This document shows positions 23,084-28,156 of a DNA stretch of 28,156 nt, piece by piece (the stretch's first letter is position 1; every line of letters begins with the position of its first letter). The notes under the pieces were generated by a model. It was not told where the DNA came from and ran no database searches. It was given only the letters and a program-made list of their open reading frames with translations. The DNA is from Bacteroidales bacterium (GTDB lineage Bacteria; Bacteroidota; Bacteroidia; Bacteroidales; P3). The translations under genes were made by a program, and so were the position numbers. The stretch covers positions 1 through 28,156 of the forward strand of contig JAEDJL010000026.1 in NCBI GenBank assembly GCA_016296345.1, given 5' to 3'.

Positions 23084-26035
23084 ATGATGAAAAGATTAAG
23101 TTTGTATTTTGCGAGCATTCTCATGATTGCATTTTGTGGAAAGGTTTCGGCACAAGAATATTTGCTGAACAATACCAACCACAACAAGACCAAGAACACT
23201 TGCAGCGGTTATTTGTATGACAACTCCAAGAACGGCAATTATGAAGCGAACCAAGACCGTTGGATAACGATATGTCCGACAGGCACAACAGGCAATTCGG
23301 GTCGTATATCGCTTACCTTTGAGGAATTTGACATCGACCCGTCAGACCAATTCATCGTCTATAACGGTCCGGACATCAATTCTCCAATCATGTACACCAT
23401 GAACAACGTGCCATACTTCACAAACCAAGAACTTCTCGGGCAGACAATCATGCCTTCTCTGACTTCGGGTTCGGGTTGTCTGACAATACGTCTGACAAGC
23501 GACGCAAGCCAAGAAGCATCGGGCTTTAAGGCAAAAATAGAGTGTGCATCGTTGTGCCAATATCCCGAAGCAGCACTGCACACTGTCTTTTACCGCATAG
23601 ATGAGGACGGAAACAGAGTTGAACGTCCCGTAAGAGACGGTGCAGATACCTTGACAAACGAAGACGGCAGCGTAAACATAGTCCGATATAAGAGTGTGGA
23701 TTTCTGCTTTGGAGATTCGATAGTTTTGGTTGCCGCTCCGCTCTTTCCGGAAAACGACAATATGTATCATCAGGACGCTTCAAACTGCATATACGAGTGG
23801 ACATTTGGCGATGGTCAGACTGCGACGGTCTCTTACAACACAGAAGTGGGACACAGGTGGGAAGATTTGAGCGGATATGACCTTATGCTTGTTGTGGAAG
23901 ACACTGCCAACGGAGGCTGTCGAAGCAGAAACGTCATAGATACCCGTATCCGTATGGCAACAAACCCAATCAAGACAGTGCAACAAATGCCCGATATGTG
24001 TTCAGGCACAGAGGTGGGCTTCACCGTCGGATATGGCGAAAACAGTCAAATAATTGTCGATTCGTTAGACTTTCGCCGTGGTGCAAAAGAAAGATATGAA
24101 AACACGGTATTTATTCCCGACGGCGAGGGTTGCGGAAGTGCAAGCTCGGGAGGCTGTTACGAATCTCCTGTAACCTTTGACAACTTCACTTCGGGAGCTA
24201 CTGTGGGAAGCCAAAACGATATTATGTCGGTTTGTATCAATGCCGAACACTCATGGTTGTACGACTTGTCGATACAACTCATCTGTCCGAGCGGTCAGGC
24301 TGTCATGTTAAAGCACAGATGTTCGGGTACGGAGACTTTCTTGGGCATTCCGAACGAAACAGACAACAGCGGTACTTCAATGAGTCCTAATGGCATTCCG
24401 TACAAATGCGACTCTACATACAATCCTGCGGGAACAGGCTGGACCTACTGCTTTTCCAACCAACTCTTGACCGACCAAAGAGGAGTAATCGGACAGCACA
24501 CCGGTGTACCAATGATAGGAGAAACAATCGACTCTACCCATGTTGCCGACACATCCGGCTACTTCCAAACACCAGTACAAAACCCTGCCGGAACATCTGC
24601 AACAGACATGGAAATTGTTGATTTGAATGGTTTTCAATCTTTGGTCGGTTGTCCTTTGAATGGTGAATGGAAAATCCGTATTTGCGATACTTGGGGTTCT
24701 GATAATGGTTATATCTTCTGGTGGGACTTGGAGTTGGGACAAAGCAGTGCTGCAAATTGGGACTACCAAGTTCCTATCGATACGGTAATCTGGTCAGGTC
24801 CTACCTTCTTCACACAAGAGACGAGTACCTCTTCGATTATAGCACCACCGATTGACAGCGTCGGCACATTCGTTTTCAATGTCAGCATCATAGACGACTT
24901 TGGCTGCCAATGGGATACGGTATCGCCTTTGACGGTTGTTCAAACCCCTGTTGTGAACCTCGGAGAAGACATAGCCTTGTGCGAGATGACTAACGTAGAA
25001 CTTGACGCCGGCAACGAATCTCCTACCGCTACCTATATATGGTCTCCTACCGGCGAAACCACAAGAGTAATCACCGCCGAAGCATCGGAAAACTCCGCCT
25101 CGGTAGTCAATTATAAGGTATTGGTAACCGAATATAACGGCTCTATCTACTGCTACGGACAAGACGACATCAACCTTATCGTACGTCCTGCGGCAAATGC
25201 AGCCTTTACCTCAGATGTTTATCCGCTTGAGGGTTGCGAGCCGTTCAGCTTCCGCTTGTTGAACACCGCCACCAACGCCACACAATTTGAGTGGACGGTG
25301 GGCGAAGAGAAAAGTACGGAAGCAGACCCTGCCTTTACCTTCCCTTACGGAACGTATGACGTAAAACTGAAAGTTACTTCGGAGTATGGTTGTCAAGACT
25401 CGGTATTCTATCCCGACATGATAAACGTCTATAAACACCCGATAGCAGACTTCGGTTGGGAACCGAACAACCCTTACGCTTCCGACCCGACAGCCAACCT
25501 TGTGAACCTGACCAAGCCCGATGATGCAACCAACCAATACCATTGGACGGTACAAACCAACCGCAACAACAGCAATGACGTCGAGAACCTCTTCGGACCA
25601 AATCCGTCATACACATGGACACCGCAATCGGGACAAAGCGTGGCAGGCGATTACCTTATCAGCCTTGACGCATACAGCGTAAACCAAGCACCGAGCGGCT
25701 TTATATACGAGTGTCATGACACCATATCGAGAGTAATCACCATAATCAACGACAATTTGATGTTCCCGACAGTGGTAACACCAAACGGCGACGGAGTGAA
25801 CGACGTCTTTGTGATACACAACCTTGTTGAAGGACAAGCCTTTCCGGACAACGAACTATCGATATACAACCGTTATGGCAAGAGGATTTACTTTGTGCAG
25901 GACATTCGCAACGAGAGCGACTTTTGGGACCCTGCCGCAACCAACACTCCTTCGGGAACATACTTCTACCGCTTCATCGGAAGAGGTCCGATAAGAGATG
26001 TAGAGTTCAAAGGTTCGGTCGAGATTATACGATAG
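23084..26035 (+). CDS. Large secreted protein with CUB, P-like and PKD domains and a T9SS type B tail
   Basis: A 983-residue protein with a signal peptide (residues 1-24, ending KVSAQ). A CUB-like domain spans about 40-155, with the typical DPSDQFIVYNGPD segment. A PKD-like module (YEWTFGDGQTATVSY) lies near 245-300. A region resembling a proprotein convertase P domain runs about 360-550 (HSWLYDLSIQLICPSGQ, GEWKIRICDTWGSDNG). Two further Ig/PKD modules follow, with FEWTVGEEKSTEADPAFTFP in one. The last 90 residues (FPTVVTPNGDGVNDVF, SIYNRYGKRIYF, PSGTYFYRF) are a gliding-motility-associated C-terminal domain, which directs export by the type IX secretion system. No protease catalytic motif is visible; adhesion or surface binding is the likelier role. 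It is a single gene with its own promoter and terminator. Confidence 0.88.
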   Translation: MMKRLSLYFASILMIAFCGKVSAQEYLLNNTNHNKTKNTCSGYLYDNSKNGNYEANQDRWITICPTGTTGNSGRISLTFEEFDIDPSDQFIVYNGPDINSPIMYTMNNVPYFTNQELLGQTIMPSLTSGSGCLTIRLTSDASQEASGFKAKIECASLCQYPEAALHTVFYRIDEDGNRVERPVRDGADTLTNEDGSVNIVRYKSVDFCFGDSIVLVAAPLFPENDNMYHQDASNCIYEWTFGDGQTATVSYNTEVGHRWEDLSGYDLMLVVEDTANGGCRSRNVIDTRIRMATNPIKTVQQMPDMCSGTEVGFTVGYGENSQIIVDSLDFRRGAKERYENTVFIPDGEGCGSASSGGCYESPVTFDNFTSGATVGSQNDIMSVCINAEHSWLYDLSIQLICPSGQAVMLKHRCSGTETFLGIPNETDNSGTSMSPNGIPYKCDSTYNPAGTGWTYCFSNQLLTDQRGVIGQHTGVPMIGETIDSTHVADTSGYFQTPVQNPAGTSATDMEIVDLNGFQSLVGCPLNGEWKIRICDTWGSDNGYIFWWDLELGQSSAANWDYQVPIDTVIWSGPTFFTQETSTSSIIAPPIDSVGTFVFNVSIIDDFGCQWDTVSPLTVVQTPVVNLGEDIALCEMTNVELDAGNESPTATYIWSPTGETTRVITAEASENSASVVNYKVLVTEYNGSIYCYGQDDINLIVRPAANAAFTSDVYPLEGCEPFSFRLLNTATNATQFEWTVGEEKSTEADPAFTFPYGTYDVKLKVTSEYGCQDSVFYPDMINVYKHPIADFGWEPNNPYASDPTANLVNLTKPDDATNQYHWTVQTNRNNSNDVENLFGPNPSYTWTPQSGQSVAGDYLISLDAYSVNQAPSGFIYECHDTISRVITIINDNLMFPTVVTPNGDGVNDVFVIHNLVEGQAFPDNELSIYNRYGKRIYFVQDIRNESDFWDPAATNTPSGTYFYRFIGRGPIRDVEFKGSVEIIR

Positions 26036-26073
26036 AAAGAAAACAAAACTACATCCATAATTATAGTAACCAA

Positions 26074-26110
26074 GGGGGACGCTCAAAATTCAGGCGTCCC
26101 CCAATTTTTT
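26074..26110 (+). terminator. Terminator after the T9SS cargo gene
   Basis: GGGGGACGC (26074-26082) pairs perfectly with GCGTCCCCC (26094-26102), followed by AATTTTTT. Confidence 0.9.
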
Positions 26111-26160
26111 ACCACAAACGCCTTTATAAGTTACATAGACTACCACCCTTTCGCACCTTA

Positions 26161-26197
26161 TCCGTGCTGCATTTACGAAAAAGATTGTAACTTTGCA
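26161..26197 (+). repeat. Direct repeat copy 1, carrying the NERD gene promoter
   Basis: This 37-base segment recurs at 27066-27103 with one extra A and no other change. It begins TCCGTGCTGCATTTACG and ends with TAACTTTGCA. The TAACTTTG at 26188-26195 is a -7 box. The two copies bracket the NERD gene. Confidence 0.85.
26188..26195 (+). promoter_or_regulatory. Promoter -7 box of the NERD gene
   Basis: TAACTTTG matches TAnnTTTG. Only six bases separate it from the ATG at 26202, so the mRNA would be leaderless, or translation would begin at the next ATG at 26214. Confidence 0.6.
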
Positions 26198-26201
26198 GAA
26201 A

Positions 26202-26996
26202 ATGAGTTCAGCAATGATCAGTATCTTCATTCTTATCTTTATATCTATCCTATTTGTGGTATTTAAGATTTGGATATCTTCGCCCGGAAATATCGGCAAG
26301 TTAGGAGAAAAACGCGTGGCACGAAAACTTGATATGCTTCCGAAAGAATACATCACTCTTAATGATATATTATTGCCTACTAATTATAATGATACAACCC
26401 AGATAGACCATATTGTAGTATCTCCTTATGGAATTTTTGTAATCGAAACCAAGAATTACAAGGGACGGATATTCGGACACGAGAATTCGGAAGAGTGGAA
26501 ACAAAGTCTGCTTGGCAAGAAGAGGTTTGGGCGTTGGTCAAGCAAGCAACATAAATTCAGAAATCCAATATTTCAGAATGCAGCACATACAAAAGCTGTC
26601 AAAGCAATATTAAAGGAGGTTGGAGATTTTGTCATTATACCCATTGTGGTATTTTCAGACAATGCGGAATTGCATATAACCACACATAGCCACATCGTTA
26701 TAAATTGGCATAACTTACGTTCCGTCATCAAATCATATAAGACACCTTACATATATCCGGAAGATGTACAAAGGATTGCGAGTAAAATCTCTTCTGCAAA
26801 CATTACCTCAGAAGAAAGTAGAAAAAGACACATTCGCACGATACAGACTATTCAGCAAAATAGAGATATGGCAATAGTCAATGGCAAATGTCCGAAGTGC
26901 GGAGGTAATCTTGTGGAACGAAAAGGACGATATGGCAGTTTCTGGGGCTGTTCTAATTATCCACGATGTCGTTTTACACATAATTTCAGAAAATAG
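26202..26996 (+). CDS. Membrane-anchored NERD-domain protein with C4 zinc finger
   Basis: A 264-residue protein. It begins with one transmembrane helix (residues 5-24). A nuclease-related NERD domain follows at about 30-150: GKLGEKRVARKL, YITLNDILLP, then QIDHIVVSPYGIFVIETKNY, where D69, E82 and K84 form the D-(E)xK nuclease-like site. The C-terminus holds a topoisomerase-type C4 zinc finger with C230, C233, C250 and C256. This architecture occurs in bacteria with unknown substrate, sometimes near defence genes. Codon use looks more AT-rich than in neighbouring genes (for example AATGATATATTATTGCC), and direct repeats flank it, which suggests acquisition. The start is uncertain by four codons. 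Confidence 0.85.
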   Translation: MSSAMISIFILIFISILFVVFKIWISSPGNIGKLGEKRVARKLDMLPKEYITLNDILLPTNYNDTTQIDHIVVSPYGIFVIETKNYKGRIFGHENSEEWKQSLLGKKRFGRWSSKQHKFRNPIFQNAAHTKAVKAILKEVGDFVIIPIVVFSDNAELHITTHSHIVINWHNLRSVIKSYKTPYIYPEDVQRIASKISSANITSEESRKRHIRTIQTIQQNRDMAIVNGKCPKCGGNLVERKGRYGSFWGCSNYPRCRFTHNFRK

Positions 26997-27065
26997 AATG
27001 ATACGAGAACTGAAAAGGGTTCTGTATAAATTAGAGGTCTTGTGCCATTCGCTATTTACCCCCTG

Positions 27066-27103
27066 TCCGTGCTGCATTTACGAAAAAAGATTGTAACTTT
27101 GCA
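27066..27103 (+). repeat. Direct repeat copy 2
   Basis: A 38-base copy of 26161-26197 with a single inserted A in the A-run. It again ends in TAACTTTGCA, so it is also a potential rightward promoter (box at 27094-27101), but the only thing downstream is a 41-codon frame and the ATPase remnant. Confidence 0.85.
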
Positions 27104-27168
27104 CCTGTCAAAAACCTATATTGTTTAATTCGATTTTATGACCGAGGACACCTTATCATCAGAAAACG

Positions 27169-27223
27169 TTCGATTGTTGCTCGGTAAGTGGCAAAATAAT
27201 CGAGTTACCGAGCAACAATCGAA
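27169..27223. repeat. 19-bp perfect inverted repeat
   Basis: The arm 27169-27187 (TTCGATTGTTGCTCGGTAA) and the arm 27205-27223 are exact reverse complements around a 17-base loop. No T-tract follows directly, so it is not a typical terminator. It lies just upstream of a -7 box and the ATPase remnant, which would suit an operator or a mobile-element-like structure. Confidence 0.85.
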
Positions 27224-27264
27224 TAATTTTGCTTATTTTTGCCTACTCTTAAATGGTTTATGAT

Positions 27265-27340
27265 ATGAAGGATATTATCATTGGCAGAAAGACAGGACAA
27301 GAAATTCTGCGGTTCTACGTCCGAGTTTGCCACAAGGTAA
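27265..27340 (+). pseudogene. Probable remnant of an AAA+ ATPase gene start
   Basis: An ATG at 27265 opens MKDIIIGRKTGQEIL, which resembles the N-terminus of Bacteroidetes archaeal-type AAA+ ATPases (a IIGR.+EIL opening followed by an SEF stretch and then the Walker A region). Right after EIL the match moves to the +1 frame as CGSTSEFAT and then hits a stop at 27338. No Walker A or anything later is present. A -7 box TATTTTTG lies at 27234-27241. The match is from memory and short, so this is tentative. Confidence 0.4.
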
Positions 27341-27372
27341 TTCCCCAACGTTCTAATCTCTGAGGATTTTAA

Positions 27373-27987
27373 TTACCACAGCTGACCGGGGAGGACTTGT
27401 TTTTCTTTTGGCGGAAAGAGCTTGTCAAACTCCTCACACTCGTTTTCGTTCACAAAGTAACCCTTAGGCGTTGCATATTCGCCACTTACATTGTCCAAAT
27501 AACCCTTCTGCAATTCTTTGCATAGGAAGAAAGGAGCATCGCCTTCAAAACCATGATAGCGAATAGAGTAGGTAGAAGCCAACACAAAACCGCTCTTACC
27601 ATAAAAGTCTATATTTCCCTCAAAGCATACAGCCCCGAAACCCATGGCAGTTGCCTTATCAAGAACGAAATCGAGTAACGCCTTGCCATAGCCCTGCCGC
27701 TTGAATGCAGGCAAAATGCCAATAGGTCCGAGCGTCATTATCGGCAGTACTCCTCCCCTGTCCAACTGTATCTCGGTTCTCATGCACATTGCCTGACCAA
27801 TCAAGCCGTCCTCCGTTTCCATTACAAAGTTGAGTTCGGGAATAAATGCCTCATCGTTTCGCAAAGTGTGCATCACATAATGTTCCAAACAACCCGGGCG
27901 ATACACATTCCAAAAAGCCTCCCTGACAAGATTTTCAACTTCTCTTCTTTCGCTTTCTCGCTCCAAACGGATAGTAAACTCTTTCAT
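27373..27987 (-). CDS. GNAT family N-acetyltransferase
   Basis: A 204-residue protein of the GNAT fold, nearest in pattern to the YhbS-like group (COG3153). The acetyl-CoA site is LGPIGILPAFKRQGYGKALL, with the RxxGxG/A-type core RQGYGK. GAVCFEGNIDFYGKSGF follows as the usual GN..FY...GF motif. The C-terminal 50 residues extend past the core domain and may help bind substrate, which is unknown. I chose the ATG at 27987; a TTG two codons earlier is possible. It is transcribed leftward from its own promoter and converges with the remnant region. Confidence 0.9.
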   Translation of the reverse strand: MKEFTIRLERESERREVENLVREAFWNVYRPGCLEHYVMHTLRNDEAFIPELNFVMETEDGLIGQAMCMRTEIQLDRGGVLPIMTLGPIGILPAFKRQGYGKALLDFVLDKATAMGFGAVCFEGNIDFYGKSGFVLASTYSIRYHGFEGDAPFFLCKELQKGYLDNVSGEYATPKGYFVNENECEEFDKLFPPKEKQVLPGQLW

Positions 27988-28050
27988 AATCAATCAAAAT
28001 TTATATCTTTTCTCCTTAGACCAACCAATCTCCACAGCCTAACCCCACCG

Positions 28051-28058
28051 CAAAGATA
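28051..28058 (-). promoter_or_regulatory. Promoter -7 box of the acetyltransferase gene
   Basis: The minus strand reads TATCTTTG, an exact TAnnTTTG match, 63 bases before the ATG. Confidence 0.6.
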
Positions 28059-28099
28059 CAAAAACTCAAACAAAATCACTTAGAAAAAAGCGTAAAAAC

Positions 28100-28147
28100 A
28101 GGTTCTCTCTGTTCGCCCGAAAGCAAAGGGCAAAAAAAAGAGAGCCT
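28100..28147 (-). terminator. Nested hairpin at the window edge
   Basis: Outer arms AGG-CTCTCT (28100-28110, with a two-base bulge) and AGAGAGCCT (28139-28147) enclose an inner stem GCCC/GGGC. On the minus strand it is followed by GTTTTTAC, so it may end a leftward gene that lies beyond the window. An alternative is a structured RNA. Confidence 0.35.
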
Positions 28148-28156
28148 CACATTGCT

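Larger units (their letters stand above)
26997..27372. other. 376-bp region of repeats and a gene remnant
   Basis: The gap between the NERD gene and the acetyltransferase gene contains the second promoter repeat, a 19-bp inverted repeat, a -7 box TATTTTTG at 27234-27241 and a broken start of an ATPase-like gene. It reads as a scar of past insertion and loss. Confidence 0.6.

Noticed and set aside
27138..27263. A 41-codon frame starting ATG ACC GAG after the second promoter repeat, ending one base before the remnant's ATG
   Set aside because: It runs through both arms of the inverted repeat, has no recognisable similarity and contains the next -7 box. The coding signal is too weak to list as a gene.
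1..28156. tRNA, rRNA, CRISPR arrays, complete insertion sequences or prophage genes
   Set aside because: I looked through the intergenic regions and saw no cloverleaf with conserved arms, no regular spacer-repeat array and no transposase or integrase. A covariance-model search would be needed to exclude small RNAs.

Overview
The window looks like chromosome from a Bacteroidota species, most likely order Bacteroidales. The evidence is promoters of the Bacteroidetes type (-7 box TAnnTTTG, seen at about ten places), almost no Shine-Dalgarno sequences, a type III glutamine synthetase of Bacteroides length, the gliding/type IX secretion genes gldF and gldG, and a large secreted protein with a gliding-motility (type B) C-terminal sorting domain. 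A three-gene lysine-to-butyrate fermentation unit suggests an anaerobic amino-acid fermenter. I cannot name the species.

Layout. 1-3191: divergent promoters separate a truncated minus-strand gene (only its signal peptide start is visible) from a plus-strand unit made of a FISUMP-type secreted protein and a NatAB-like ABC exporter. 3192-6471: a small membrane protein, a possible Mpv17-like membrane protein, an outer-membrane barrel protein and dapF, closed by a long hairpin. 6507-9265: rpsO and pnp, each followed by a terminator. 9315-15463: a bidirectional terminator, then a minus-strand block transcribed gldF, gldG, DUF4340 gene, dnaN, secreted C1B peptidase. 15523-18428: minus-strand glnN (GS III) and a PepSY-like lipoprotein. 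18612-20596: two coupled glycosyltransferases. 20647-22830: a repeat array, then atoD-like, kal and kce. 22987-26110: the 983-residue type IX cargo protein. 26161-28156: an accessory-looking stretch with a NERD/zinc-finger gene flanked by a duplicated promoter repeat, a 19-bp inverted repeat, an apparent AAA+ ATPase remnant and a GNAT acetyltransferase.

How parts work together. GldF and GldG are membrane parts of the gliding ABC transporter and the 983-residue protein is a probable substrate of the type IX machinery. Kce and Kal carry out consecutive steps of lysine fermentation and the CoA-transferase alpha subunit serves the butyrate-forming end, but the aminomutases, the dehydrogenase and the CoA-transferase beta subunit are not in this window. 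GlnN assimilates ammonia, which the Kal reaction releases.

The most unusual structure is a family of 13-bp near-palindromes of the form AAAACG(C/G)CGTTTT. They occur at four intergenic sites between plus-strand genes, in groups of two to four copies with start-to-start spacing of 21 bp (once 22). They may be terminators, phased protein-binding sites, or both.
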